From assembly GCA_033557465.1 (NCBI GenBank), contig CM066031.1, positions 1,674,686,800-1,674,750,799 of the forward strand: a DNA stretch of 64,000 nt, read 5' to 3'. Shown in pieces: positions 18,784 to 30,100 of this stretch (positions within the stretch are counted from its first letter, which is position 1; each line of letters opens with the position of its first letter). A program made the translations under genes and the position numbers. This DNA comes from Ichthyophis bannanicus (taxonomy: Eukaryota; Chordata; Amphibia; Gymnophiona; Ichthyophiidae). The notes beneath the pieces were generated by a model. It ran no database searches, was not told where the DNA came from, and saw only the letters and a list, made by a program, of their open reading frames with translations.

Positions 18784-20306
18784 TCACGCCTGAAACTTCC
18801 CCCGCTGAGGCTGCCCAAAGCGAGAGAACCGAAACCTACGAAACTCTCTCTGCGCCCCCCGGGATCCCGCAGCACCCCGGACCGGCTTAGGCTTGTCCTC
18901 CGGAAGACGGCCCCCTTTGGATTCACCCAGCTCCTTAACCAATTTTTCCAAATCCTCCCCAAACAACAGCTTCCCTCGAAACGGAAGCTTGCTGAGGCGA
19001 GCCTTAGACGAGCCGTCCACTGACCAGTTATGCAACCAGAGATACCGCCGCGCCGCCACCACCGAGGCCATGCTCTTTGCAAGTCCCCGGATAAGGTCAT
19101 AATGAATATCCGCCAAATAAGCGGTACCGGACTCCAGACGCGCCGCTTCCTCCACCTGACTATTCTAAGGAGTCCCCCTGCAATCTCTGAGACCACCGCA
19201 AACAGCCTCTCGCCACCCATGCCCCCGCTATTGAGGCCTGCATGGAGAGCACACTAATATCAAAAACTTGCTTCAGCAAGGTATCCAACTTCCTGTCCTG
19301 CATATCTTTTAACGCCGCGGCCGCGGAATCATTGTCTTCTTAGTTACCGCTGAAACGGCCGCATCCACCTTCGGAGAGAGAAAAATCTCCCTATCCTGAT
19401 CAGAAAGCGGATAAAGGCGAGCCAAGGCTCTAGTACCTTTCAACGCCGCTTCCGGCGAGTCCCATTCTTCTTGAATCATATTCCAAAAAATTCTATGAAA
19501 GGGAAAAACTCGCTGAGACGTCCGCACCGCCTGCAACAGCGGGTCCTCCAACGCCTCCTCCGCTGCCACCCCCCCCCCCCCGAGGGCATGTTCAGCACAC
19601 GCAAAGTCTCGGAAATCAAAGCGGGAAGCTCCTCCCTGCGGAAAACCCGGACTATCCTACTTTGCTGCTCCGCGTCCGGTAATTCTCCTTCCTCCAATTC
19701 GTCATCCGAGACCTCCGCTGACTCCGCGTCTGCCCCGCCGAGGTCCCCCTCCTGCGGAGACAGCGGCTGGCCTTCACCCGTCACCTTACTCCTCTTGGCT
19801 GAGGGCTCACCCTCTACCTGATCGGCACACTCCTGGTGCTTCCGCCCCATCGCCCCCTGAGAAGAGGCTGCCAAGGCGGGCTGCAGCAGGGCAAATGCCT
19901 GCTGTATCAGAGAAAAGAAATCCGAAGGAATTACCGGCACAATCCCTGGTTGGGAAATCCCCCTAACCAGAGAAGCTCCGTCCCCCGAAGAAGGCCCCGC
20001 TACCGGCTCTACCGGAGTCAAATCTGGAGCAATTGGCTCTCCCTCCCCAGAAGGACCTGCTGACTCCTCCAAGGGCCCCTCTAGCGCCTTACCTAGCACC
20101 GACGCCTCCAGAGTGCAGCCTGCACAGACCCCAGAATCCAGCACCGCCCCACGCTTCAGCCCACACATCAAGTATCTAGACTTTGTGGGCATGGCACTGT
20201 CCAGGGAAACACCCTGTTCCGGGGCTAAGAAACGGCAGATATACCTACTTCCCCTGAACACAGCCAGAGGAAGATGAAAGAGGAGCTCCGAGGAGAAACT
20301 ACTCAT
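18784..20306 (-). pseudogene. DIRS-A gag
   Basis: The frame starts with an ATG at 20306 (MSSFSSELL). Conserved text TKSRYLMCGLKRG then CAGC gives a small Cys pair. An acidic, Ser-rich middle follows. A frame change occurs in a C run at about 19570, after which the frame reads EDPLLQAVRTSQRVFPFHR, and a further change follows near 19300. The C-terminal part has ARRYLWLHNWSVDGSSKARL and LEKLVKELGESKG. The related DIRS-B shows the same blocks at 57.5-58.9 kb. It is the structural protein of the element. Confidence 0.7.
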
Positions 20307-21055
20307 CCTCTTGTCGTCTTTTTTTTTTTTTTTTTTTCACTACAAAACAAAGAACTGCCCCTCTAAACAAAACCTTCAATGGAGCTGTAGCTGCCCGATC
20401 AAAACCGCAGCGACTGCCTACAATGGCGCTGAAACCGCCGCCAAGAAAAAAAGCGCTGTCCCACAAAATGGCCGACACGGCGTTCTTCCGCCAGATTACA
20501 CGTGGCCAGTCTAACTGCTCGACAAGGAGGACGGATCACCCCGCGGCCCGAAACGCTCCCCCGATCAGCAAAAGCGTTGAAATGCTACCCGCTGCTAGCA
20601 TCACTCACCTCCCTGTAGCTGGGAACACACTGCCAGCCGTTACACTCGCGCCGGAGCACAGCCCCGCAGCTTCAGCTCCGGCGCGCTCAAACGCCTCTCG
20701 TCCCCTGAGGGAAGTTACGGCGCTGCAGGGAAGTCTACCACCTGCTCCTCACCCTTCATCTCGGGTTCGGGAGCAGGGAGGCTAGAAACTCACTTGCTGA
20801 CCCCTGCTGCTCATTAACGCGACGGGGAAAGGAGGGGAGAAATGACAGACAGGAAAAATAAGGCAGGAGGGGGGGGGGGAAAGAGGGAGAGGGAGAAGAA
20901 GAAGAGCAGAAGGGTTAGTCTAATCCACCCAAAGGCAGCCCTTCCAGCAGCAGCACTGTACCTACAACACAAGAAAATACTATTTAAAGTAAGATAAAAG
21001 CAAAATTTAAAGTGTAAGCTCTGCTTATTTGTGACTACTGAGCCCACCCCGGCTC

Positions 21056-21180
21056 AGAATCTCCTCTAGCTGCTTGGAGACTGAAATTACTGGTGAAAGG
21101 GGGCTGTCCTTGCCTATTTATACTGGTGACATCAAAGCGATGACATCTTTCAGTCTCCAAAGCTGCTGGAGGAGATTCTA
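21056..21180. repeat. Hairpin at the right end of DIRS-A
   Basis: AGAATCTCCTCTAGCTGCTT at 21056 is an imperfect reverse complement of AAAGCTGCTGGAGGAGATTC near 21160-21180. The inner edge of the right terminal repeat is therefore preceded by an opposite-facing copy of part of itself, absent at the left end. Confidence 0.6.
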
Positions 21181-21215
21181 AACTCTACTCTATGGTTCCA
21201 GGACTGGACTAGAGG
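21085..21215 (-). repeat. DIRS-A right inverted terminal repeat
   Basis: Near-perfect reverse complement of 15308-15435. TATTTATA at 21115-21122 is the inward-facing TATA box on the coding strand, placed to start the sense transcript. Confidence 0.9.
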
Positions 21216-21227
21216 GACGCAAAGGAA

Positions 21228-21405
21228 CTAGCGTATTTGCAGCTAATGATCTCCTGGATTTATTGTTTGGGGTGTGGGTGATTAGGGCTGAAATTGAGGA
21301 GGGGGATATTTTATTGATGGACTTGAAGGTAATGAGGAGGGCTTTATATGAGATCCTGCAACTTATCGGGACTTAAGATGACCAATGGCACACTGATACT
21401 AGGGT
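21228..21405 (-). mobile_element. L2 LINE 3' end, right part
   Basis: Minus-strand translation gives ALLITFKSINKISPSSISAL and PNNKSRRSLAANTL. These match LLITFKAINKISPASISML and PNNRSRRLVSENTL of the L2 at 30.9 kb. It is the upstream part of the fragment at 14771-15264, separated by DIRS-A. Confidence 0.85.
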
Positions 21406-21558
21406 ACAAATAATATAGCAATGATAGGGTAGATTAAATTGTTAAAGAGGTGGTTCTTTATGTTAAAGAAAGCGTAGAATGAAAGCAAATTCAAGTTCTG
21501 CAGGAAACAAAATGCACTGTAGAATCTTTAGGGATAGAAATTTCATGTGTGAAGTGAA

Positions 21559-21806
21559 GTGAAGTGAAGAAGGAGTGGAGGAGTAGCCTAGTGGTTAGAA
21601 CACTGGCTTGGTAACCAAGCAACCAGGGTTCAAGTCCCACTAGCACTCCTTGTGGCTTTGGGCAAGTCACTTAACCCTCCGTTGCCTCGGAAGAAAGTCC
21701 TGGCATCTACTTCCGGTGACACTGCCAAGAAAACCCAGGAGCTTCTGGGTCGCCAGGAGTCAGGACTGACTCAAAGGCACGCATTGCATTTTTTGTGAAG
21801 TGAAGA
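21559..21806 (+). mobile_element. tRNA-derived SINE with an RTE-type tail and 12-bp duplication
   Basis: The head reads GAGTAGCCTAGTGGTTAGAA (box A like) and GGGTTCAAGTCCCAC (box B). The body has TTGGGCAAGTCACTTAACCC. The tail (GGTCGCCAGGAGTCAGGACT, then GACTCAAAGGCAC) resembles the 3' end of the RTE-BovB at 39.55 kb (reverse complement CCATGAGTCGACTCCGACTC). The flanks GTGAAGTGAAGA at 21559-21570 and 21795-21806 are identical. The insert itself is 21571-21794 and sits in the CR1-A endonuclease. Confidence 0.8.
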
Positions 21807-22034
21807 GGTCCACTTAACCTTTCATCATCTGTCCTTCTGGCTAACAGAAATTAGAGAAGCTAACAAACTTGGCAACATAATAATGGGTGATTTCAGGACA
21901 TGCTAGGGATGTGAAGTTCCTAGATGAAATAAATGAATGCTTCATGGAACAGCTGGATGAAGAACTGACAAGAGGGGGAGTTACTTTAGTGAGGGATGTT
22001 GTGGTATTTGAGCCACTTAGCAACACTGATCATA

Positions 22035-22365
22035 ACATGCAGCTGGTCCAAAATATGGCTGCAATGCTAGTGAGTGAACAATGGGATAGGGATCACATTA
22101 CCCCAAGCTGTGTTCTCTCCATTGACTCCCTATTAGGGGTATACTATCAGTTTAAAGTGCTAGTATAGGCCTTTCAGGTATTATCCAGAAAACCCCATCT
22201 CATTTACAAGAGTTATTTAAGATACACATACTGAAACAAATTTTATGCTCTTTAGGTAAAAGGAGATTAGTGATGCCAGGGGTAAAATAGGAGAGGCTGC
22301 TGGTAAGCCTTCTCAGTGGCCTTTCTACTTTTATGGAACTCTTTACCACAGCAATCAGGCTCCTG
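22035..22365 (+). pseudogene. L2-type LINE RT C-terminal fragment
   Basis: QLVQNMAAMLVSEQWDRDHI followed by a short LDSLLGVYYQFKVL-like block matches the C-terminal pattern of L2-group pol (compare LQMAMNAAARILYG, DHITPIL, LHWLPI at 30.8 kb). No complete domain is present. It interrupts CR1-A. Confidence 0.55.
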
Positions 22366-22980
22366 ACTACTACTACTACTGAACATTTGTATAGCACTAC
22401 AAGACATATGCAGTGCTGCACAGACACATGTAAAAGACAGTCCCTGCTCAAAGTTTACAATCTAGTCAAGACAGACAACACAGTAGCTGCAGACATAGGA
22501 TACATGAAACATGAAACATGAAAAAAAAAAAACATGAAACATGGCAAGGAAACATGAAGAAGATCAGGTGAGTCAAGATCTGAAAGCAGCAGCACAGAGG
22601 TGAGTTTTTAGCCTGGATTTGAAAAGGATCAGAGAAGGCGCCTGACCTATAGACTCAGGTAGTTTGTTCCAGGCATAAGGAGTAGCAAGGAGAAAGGAGC
22701 GAAGTCTGGAGTTAGCAATAGAAGAGAAGGGCACAGATAAAAGTGTTTTGCCAGAAGAGCGGAGTTTCCGAGGAGGGGTGTAGGGAGAGAAGAGGGGAAA
22801 GGTAGTGAGGAGCTGCAGAGTGAATGCATTTATAGGTCTGACATTTTAGCTTTTTGAAGGTTGGCAAAGGCCTGAATTTTTAAGAAAGTATTTGAAAATT
22901 CATGAAGCGGCTGGGTTTGGAAGAGTGTTCTGGGGTTAGATGGGAGGGGCTTGAGAGGGGATGATGGAAGAGATTTTATT
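22366..22980 (-). pseudogene. L2-type LINE 3' fragment
   Basis: On the minus strand, from about 22830 to 22560, blocks such as AWNKLPESIG and FKSRLKTHLC match the C-terminal end of L2-group pol. The 3' region ends near 22370 with CTACTACTACTGAACATTTG on the plus strand, a simple-repeat tail. It lies back to back with the plus-strand L2 piece on its left. Confidence 0.55.
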
Positions 22981-23039
22981 ATTTATATTTTATATTATTG
23001 TTGCATAATACTAAAAAGCTATTTAAGGTTTACAGTCTA

Positions 23040-25500
23040 GGGTCTGCAAAATGCAATAAATGAAATGAAATGAAATTTGAGTTAACTGGAGTGGATTTCA
23101 CTAAGGAAATCTACTGCACTAGCATTTAACTTTCAAAAGGGAAATTAATATAAAATAAGAAAAAGGAGCAGCTGCAAAGGTCAAAAGTGTACATCAGGCA
23201 TGGGCTTTGTTCAAAGTTACCATTTTGGAAGCCCAGACCATATGTATGCTATGTATTAAAAAAGGCAGAAGGAAGGCCAAACGACAGCCAACTTGGTTAA
23301 AAGGCGAGATGAAAGAGGTTATTCTAGCAAAAAAAAAAAAAAAAACTTCTCAAAAACAGAAAAAGGATATGAATGAAGAAAACAGGAACAGCATAAGCAC
23401 TTGCAAGTTCAATGCAAAGCATTGATAAAGAAGACAAAAAGAAAACTTGAAAAGAAACTTGCTATAGAGACAAAAAATCTTTTAGGTACATTTGAAGCAA
23501 GAAGCTTGTGAAAGTGTCAGACCATTTGATGATCATGAGATAAAGGAATATTCAAAAAGAGCAAGGCTGTAGTGGAGGGACTAAATGGATTCTTTGATTT
23601 ACTCTTTATTGAGAAAGATAACTACCCATGCCAGAAATTATATTTAAATGGTAAAGATTCAGAGGAACTGAAACACATCTTATAGAGCTGGAAGATATAA
23701 TAGGCCAAATAGACAAAATGAAGAGCAACAAGGCATTGATAAGGCAGGCAAAGAAAGAATTTGAAAAAAAAAGCTTGCCATGGAAGCAAAAATGCATAAT
23801 AAAATCTTTTTCAAGTACATTCATAGCAAAAAATCTGTGAGAGAGTTAGTTGGACCATTAGATGATAGAGAGGTAAAAGGCGTACTAACAGGGACAAGGC
23901 CACAGCAGAGAGACTGAAGGAATTCTTTGCTTTGGTCTTTACTGAAGAAGCTGTAGGGAAGTTACCCATGCCTGAAATAGTATTTAAAGGTGATGCATTG
24001 GAAAAATTGAAAGAAATATCGCTAAACCAAGATGATGTATTACAACTATTTCATAAACTAAAAAGTAGCAAATCATCTGGACTGGATGGTATACATCCAG
24101 TGTTGAAAGAACTGAAATATGAGATTTTAGACCTACTATTAGTAATCTGTGAACTATTATTAAAATCATCTGTAAAACCTGAAGATTGGAGGATGGCCAC
24201 TATAATGCCAATTTTTAAAAAGGGTTCCAGAGGTGATCCAGAAAACTACAGAACAGTAAGTCTGATATCAGTACTGGGCTAAATGGTAGAAACTATTATA
24301 AAGGACAAAATTACTGAACATGTAGATAATCATGGTTTAATGGGAGAAAGCAAACATGGCTTTATCCAAGGAAGGTCTTGTCTTACTAATCTGCTATATT
24401 TTTTTGAAGGTGTGAATAAACAGGTAGACAAAAGTGAGCCGGTCGATACAGTGTATCTGGATTTTCAGAAAGTCTTTGACAAGGACCCTCATGAGAGACT
24501 TTTGGTGAAATTAAAAAGTAATGGGGTAGGTGGCAATGTACTATTGTGGATAAGGAACTGGTTAAAAAAGAAAGAAGAGGGTAGGGGTAAATGGCCAATT
24601 CTTCCAATGGAGAAAAGTGACTAGTGATAAGTGGCGTACCCCAGGGATCTGTGCTGGGTCTGCTGCTTTTTAAAATATTCATAAATGTCCTGGAAATGGA
24701 AACAAGTGAGGTAATCAAATTTGAAAATGACACAAAATTATTCAAAGTTGTTAAAACCCAAAAGTATTGTGAGAAATTGCAAGAGGACCTTGATAAATTG
24801 GAAGACTGGACATTCAAATGGCAGATGAAATTTAATGTGGACAAGTACAAATTTATGCACCTAGGAAAAAACAATCCAAACTATGGTTACACGATGGAAG
24901 GTTCCACAATAGGAACCACCACCCAGGAAAAAGATTTAGGCGTCATCACGGATAACACGTTGAAAACCTCCACCCAATGTGCAGCAGGAGCCAAGGAGGC
25001 AAATAGAATGCTAGGAATTATAAAGAAAAGGAATGGAGAATAAAACAAAGGATATTATAATGCCTGTATCATTCCATGGTGTGACCAAACCTTGAATATT
25101 GTGTGCAATTCTGGTCACCATATCTTAAAAAGGATACAGCAGAATTAGAAAAGGTACAGAGAAGAGCCACCAAAATGGTAAAGGTGATGGAAGGATACTC
25201 CTATGAGGAGAGGCTTAAAATTTAGGGCTTTGTAACCCAGAAAAGAGATGGCTGAGGGGAGATATGATAGAGGTCTATAAATTAACGAATGGAGTGGAAT
25301 GGGTCAACATAGATTGGTGGTTTACGCTATCAAAAGGTGGAAAGACTGGGTGGCACACAATGAAGCTACAATGTAACCCGTTTAAGACAAATAATAGAAA
25401 ATATTTTTCCACTCAACGCATAATCAAACACTGTAATTCATTACAGGAGGATTAGTAAAAGCTGTTAGTGTAGCTGGGTTTAAAAAAAGGTTTAGACAAA
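23040..25500 (+). pseudogene. CR1-A ORF2: endonuclease end and reverse transcriptase
   Basis: Domains in order: end of the endonuclease linker (MFKVTILEAQTICM, IKKGRRKAKRQPTWLKGEMK), an extended A run at 23328, then RT: SSKSSGLDGIHPVLKELKYE, MPIFKKGSRGDPENYRTVSL, SKHGFIQGRSCLTNLL, YLDFQKVFDKDPHERLL, GVPQGSVLGLLLFKIF and KFENDTKLFKVV. The catalytic block FADDT is FENDT here, so both the first Asp and the Ala are lost. Stops occur near 24280, 24622 and 25041. Between 23440 and 23890 the connecting segment appears partly duplicated. It is a dead copy. Confidence 0.85.
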
Positions 25501-25622
25501 TTCCTCGAAAAAAGGTCCATAAACCATTATTAAAGAGGACCCATGAAATCCACTGCTTGCCCTAATACAAGCATTGTAGAACCTGTGTATCTTTTTTTTG
25601 AAACCTGCTAGGTACTTGTGAC

Positions 25623-25945
25623 CAATGTTCCCTCTAAGCTGCGCTGGGTCCGCCGGCAACATTCCTGCCGGCAGGGGGGGGGTGCAGTGCGATTGACGCT
25701 CTGACCCTCCCTCCACCAGCGGGAATGCCAGTGGAGGACCCGGCGCAGATTAAAGTGAACATTGCGAGGGTGCTGCAGTGTGTGTAGCCGCAGCACCCTC
25801 ACAATGTTCACTTTAATCTGTGCCAGGTCCTCCGCCAGCATTCCTGCCAGTGGGGGGAGGGGTGGAGCATTGATCGCACTGCACCCCCCTCCCCCACCGG
25901 CAGGAATGTTGCCGGCGAACCCTGCGCAGCTTAGAGGGAACATTG
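25623..25945. mobile_element. Palindromic hAT-type MITE with 8-bp target duplication
   Basis: The ends CAATGTTCCCTCTAAGCTGC and GCAGCTTAGAGGGAACATTG are exact reverse complements. The GC-rich interior is also largely palindromic (GCACCCTC and GAGGGTGC near the centre). The flanks CTTGTGAC at 25615-25622 and 25946-25953 are identical, the 8-bp duplication made by hAT transposases. The CR1 sequence on both sides joins cleanly when it is removed. It has no coding capacity. Confidence 0.9.
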
Positions 25946-26033
25946 CTTGTGACTCAGATTGGCCACCTTTGGAAACAGGATACTGGGCTTGATGGACCTT
26001 GGTCTGACTCAGTATGGCATATCTAACATTCTT

Positions 26034-26785
26034 AAATCACCTGTATCAGATGGTATACTCCCCATAGTGCTGAGAGAGCTCAAAAATGAAACTGTAGATA
26101 TACTATTAACAATCTGTGACCTTTCATTAAAATAGTGTACAGTACCCAGGGCTGCCCCTCCACTAGGCGAACAAGGCAGTCACCTAGGGCGGCAGACCCT
26201 AGACAGTCCCAGATGTGCTACCACCACCACACTGTGTGCCATCACTATGCAGCCTCCAACATTCAGTTTCTCACTGGGAGTTTATGGGTGGCACGGTTAT
26301 CACCTCTTTGAAGTCACGACAGGAATTCAGAGGTAGCAGAAATGGCAGGACACAAGTGTGTGCATGCGCTTTAAGGCCTGCCGTGGATTCAAAGAGTTGA
26401 TCGCTGTGCCACTGGTGCCACCGGTGAGAGGCTGATGTCAGTGGCAGCGAGGCAGTGCAGTGGGAGCAGTACATCCGGCCAGCCTAGGGTGACAAGAACC
26501 CTTGGGCCGCCCCTGACAGTACCTGAAGATTGGAGAGTAGCCAAAGTAATGGCAGTTTTAAAAAGGATTCATAGGTGATACGGGAAAATAGAAACTGGCA
26601 ATCCTGATATCAGTGTTAGGCAAAATAGTAGAAACTATTATAAAGAACAGAATTATTGAACACAAAATTGGCAAAGATATAGCCCAGGGAAGTCTTGCCT
26701 CATTAAGTTTCTCTATTTTTTTTTTTGAAGGCATGAAGAAACATGTAGATAAATGCAAGCCTGTCGATGTGAAGCAACATTTTTG
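26034..26785 (+). pseudogene. CR1 RT fragment, split by a MITE
   Basis: CACCTGTATCAGATGGTATA to TTTGAAGGCATGAAGAAACA follows CR1 RT from the SPGPDGIHP block to the FFEGV block, with frameshifts. It starts right after the CR1-A tail and lies on the same strand. It is more diverged than CR1-A, so it is probably a separate older insertion. Confidence 0.75.
26147..26515. mobile_element. hAT-type MITE with 8-bp target duplication
   Basis: The left end CAGGGCTGCCCCT and the reverse complement of the right end, CAGGGGCGGCCC, are imperfect inverted repeats of the hAT style. The flanks ACAGTACC at 26139-26146 and 26516-26523 are identical. No transposase is present. The surrounding CR1 RT continues across the insertion. 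Confidence 0.88.
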
Positions 26786-27149
26786 AAGGGACATCTAGTA
26801 AGAATCTGGAACGCCTAGAGAACATCCAAAACTCGGAGTGGTGGGGGACAAAATGGCAGCAGCTAAGGGAAGCACACATAAATGCCTTCTGAAATCACTC
26901 CATCTTCACTGTGAAAAATAAACATCCCCGTAACTGGTTATGGAGGTGGGTTGCAAGGCTGGGTACATGCATTGGTGTAGGCCATTTCACAAATGTAGAT
27001 GACCCTGAATTGCATGGCTGAAGACCTGGGGTATTTGGACTTGCCAGCAAGGGTATTTCAGAAGGGGGTGGGGCAGACTATGCTATGAGACTTGCATGTC
27101 CTAGTCTGCCATTTCAGATACTCAGATATGTAGAAGTGGGCCAGTAATA
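26786..27149. other. Unassigned sequence
   Basis: No frame or repeat signature that I can support. GGGGGACAAAATGGCAGCAG at about 26842 resembles LINE leader sequences, but nothing further confirms it. Confidence 0.3.
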
Positions 27150-30100
27150 TGTTTAGAGTATGGAGTTACACAGCCCTCCTGCACCCCGGCTCAACTCCGG
27201 CTCTCCCGGTGGGGATCGAGCCAGCCGGGGATACAGTGCCGCCTCCCACAGCAACTGCTGCCCAATTGGGGCAGCTGTCGGCCTACATTTAAGAAGAGCG
27301 CCGTCGGGCACGCCCGCGCCTGGTGGGCCCGCACCTGAGGGCCTTGCCAGAGGGCCTTTTGGCGTGGCCCTTAGGCTGCGGCCCTGACCCAGCGGCCCCT
27401 TACCTGCATTTACTTCAGTGAAGTGATCCCTACTCAGACCGGTTTCGCCCCTCCACCAGAAGCCACCTTGAATCAACATCTACAATCTGAACTACATCGG
27501 AAACTACTACCGTCAGCCCAGAGACTTCAACACCTTAGCATTTTTCCCAGGCTCTCGCTCCCAAGGCCAACAAACACCAGAATACCAGCGAAACACTGAC
27601 GGAGTGACCAGAAAAGAAAGTACGCTGAATCTTCATGGACACTTTCCAGCCTACTAACCATGGGACACACATTGCTGATGTAAGCTAACCTGAATGCGGT
27701 CCAGTAACAAATATGATAGTTACTGATTCTCCAGGCCTTACCCTCTACTAGAAACATGTGGTATATTGATTAATTTGATTATATCAAATAGGCTATAAGT
27801 ATTTCCATTACTAAATACCTTTAAAGATAATTATCACTGTGTTCTATTCTTATTTCCTATCATACAACAATGTTTCTGTAACGCTATGCTAGCAGCGCTT
27901 TGTAACAACACTGTATCCAGTATTTAACAATTGACTCAACTGTGTTTCATTCACATACCCTTTCATAGCAACCCACTCTAACACCAGCCTTACTCTACAT
28001 CATTACATCCACGCATTGATCTTGAGAAAGTAATATATCTTCATCCCTACTGCAGCCTCATCACAACATAGCAGGCCACAGCCAAAACTGAAACACTACA
28101 CTCAATCGTTATAGTCAATCTCTCAAGACCTAATCATGACTACCTCAACGCTAACTCTTGCACTACTTTATACCATAGCCATGAGCTTCCACAACTCTGA
28201 CGCAAGCATAATTGATCGTAATAATATCCCACTACTCCAAGGCACAAGTAGAAAGCACCACTACAATTACCAACAACCTCATCTAAACGTACAACAACAT
28301 ATGAGAAAGACACATTTGCTATACATAACCCTTGATATCACTGCCAACACAAAAGCCAGCAAAACAGACGTACAACATGACCTCAGGTGTGCACTTATAA
28401 ATGCAAGGTCTATCCGCAACAAATGGCCAGTCATCTCGGACCTAATAACCATACACAACCTAGACTTACTTATGGTCACAGAGACTTGGCTCTCAGACTC
28501 CGATGTTGCCCTAATAAAGCAAATCACACCACCCAATTTCTCCTGCTTCTTTTGCAACAGAGAGAATAGAAGAGGTGGAGGAGTTTGCATAATCGCAAAA
28601 TCCACCTTACAATACCGAATGACGATAGCCAAGAGCACACAGCACCTTGACACTATAACCATCTCAAATAAAATCAACACCATCAATCTCATCTACTCGG
28701 CGCCAAGCGCTGGACCAGATGAGCTCTCTGACTTAATTAACCTGGCTTGTAACCCTGAAAAACCTAACAATCCAAATTGGCTGATAGGCGATTTTAACCT
28801 CACCTCTCAACATCAAGACTCAGCTAGTACCTTCCTAGATGCAATGACAAATCTTGGATACAAGCAAATCATAACCAACTCCACCCACCTACGAGGGAAT
28901 ATTCTCGATCTCATATTTGCTCCACCAGCAGTCACAAGCACATGCAGCCAATTTCACCTCTCTATCACTCCAGTCACCTGGTCAGATCATAGCTTGATTA
29001 CATTCATGTTACCGTCGCATCCAAATATGTGCAACCAACCATCCACTCCGTCAACAGCAAACCCAGGACGATTCAAGCCACTGGATATAGATGTTTTCAC
29101 CAAGCAAGCGCTACCGAAACTTTCCCAGCCAGCGGACTATCTCAATGAACTGATTACCAACTGGAATACCATACTCAACCAACACGCTCAACAACCCCCC
29201 ACTCTCACGAAACCGTCACCCAATGTACAACTCAATAGAAAGCAGAATGCCCCATGGTTTTCTCCTGAGCTACGTACTTCCCTAATTAAACTAAGGAAGT
29301 TAGAAAGAAAGTGGAGACGTGCCCATGACCCCTTGAACCAAGATGAATACCTAACTCACTTGAAAGTTCATCGCGACCTAACTTGGGCTACGAGGAAGGA
29401 GTTCCACTCCAAACTACTCAGCTGAGCACTAAATAGACCACGTGATCTCTTCAGTCTAGTTAAAACACTAACTAAGGAGCCAGCTGCGTCACAACAAGTA
29501 CAAGTACAACCACAACACTACGCTGACTTCCTGCAATCTAAGTTAATTCACATTAATACAACTATAACACAAGTTCTTCCTCAATCTCCAATATCTCAAA
29601 CCCCACTCACCAGACTTTCACCTCCTTCAAAAAAAACCATTGAAGAAATTATTGCCGCCATAAACACTACAACGGCACCTAATGATCCATGCCCAGCACA
29701 CTGGATCAAAACTATGCGTACTGAACTTAGTCCTTACATAGCTAAGATTGCAAACCTCTCCTTCTTATCCGGTATCTTCCCTGCTGAACTCAAACAGACA
29801 TCAATTCGTCCACTACTAAAGAATAACAAGATGGACCCAAAGAAGGAAGAGTCTTATCGCCAAATTTCTAGTATCCCTTTTCTAGAGAAAATACTCGAGA
29901 AGGAGACCCAGAGGCAGATCCAACACCACATAGATATATCAGCACCCCTGGACATATGCCAACACGGATTCAGAGAAGCTCATGGAGTTGAAACACTCAT
30001 GACCTCGCTAATTAGCAAACTCTTCTGTGGAATGGACAACATAAAGACGGCCTTCGCTTTGATTTTCCTCGACATATCAGCTGCGTTCGATTCAGTTGAT

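Larger units (their letters stand above)
15265..21227 (-). mobile_element. DIRS-type retrotransposon copy A, nearly full length
   Basis: The element has inverted terminal repeats, an internal complementary region, and minus-strand gag, RT/RNase H and tyrosine recombinase. Its ends can be read from the internal region at 15650-15760, which holds the left and right termini joined, as in a circle. It is inserted in an L2; joining the flanks restores the L2 frame (N-T-L-V-I-P-S against N-T-L-A-T-P-S in the copy at 31.0 kb) with no duplication. DIRS elements replicate through a circular DNA that is integrated by the recombinase, so lack of a target duplication is expected. Coding parts carry a few stops and a frameshift in a C run. 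Confidence 0.9.
13991..26033 (+). mobile_element. CR1 LINE copy A, split by later insertions
   Basis: Pieces in order: ORF1 C-terminal part and the start of ORF2 (13991-14770), endonuclease middle (21406-21570 and 21807-22034), endonuclease end and RT (23040-25500), and the 3' end with the typical tail (to 26033, ending in CTCAGTATGGCATATC). All lie on the same strand and are colinear with the CR1 at 60195-64000. Between them lie an L2 carrying a DIRS, a SINE, two L2-type pieces and a MITE. The element is 5' truncated inside ORF1. Confidence 0.85.

Noticed and set aside
21578..21650. tRNA gene (box A and box B present)
   Set aside because: It is the head of a SINE: the cloverleaf is not intact, a CORE-like body and LINE tail follow, and target duplications flank it.
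29423..29425. TGA in the L2 pol as a recoded (selenocysteine) codon
   Set aside because: No Cys/Sec is expected in the linker and no supporting RNA element was looked for or seen; a point mutation is simpler.
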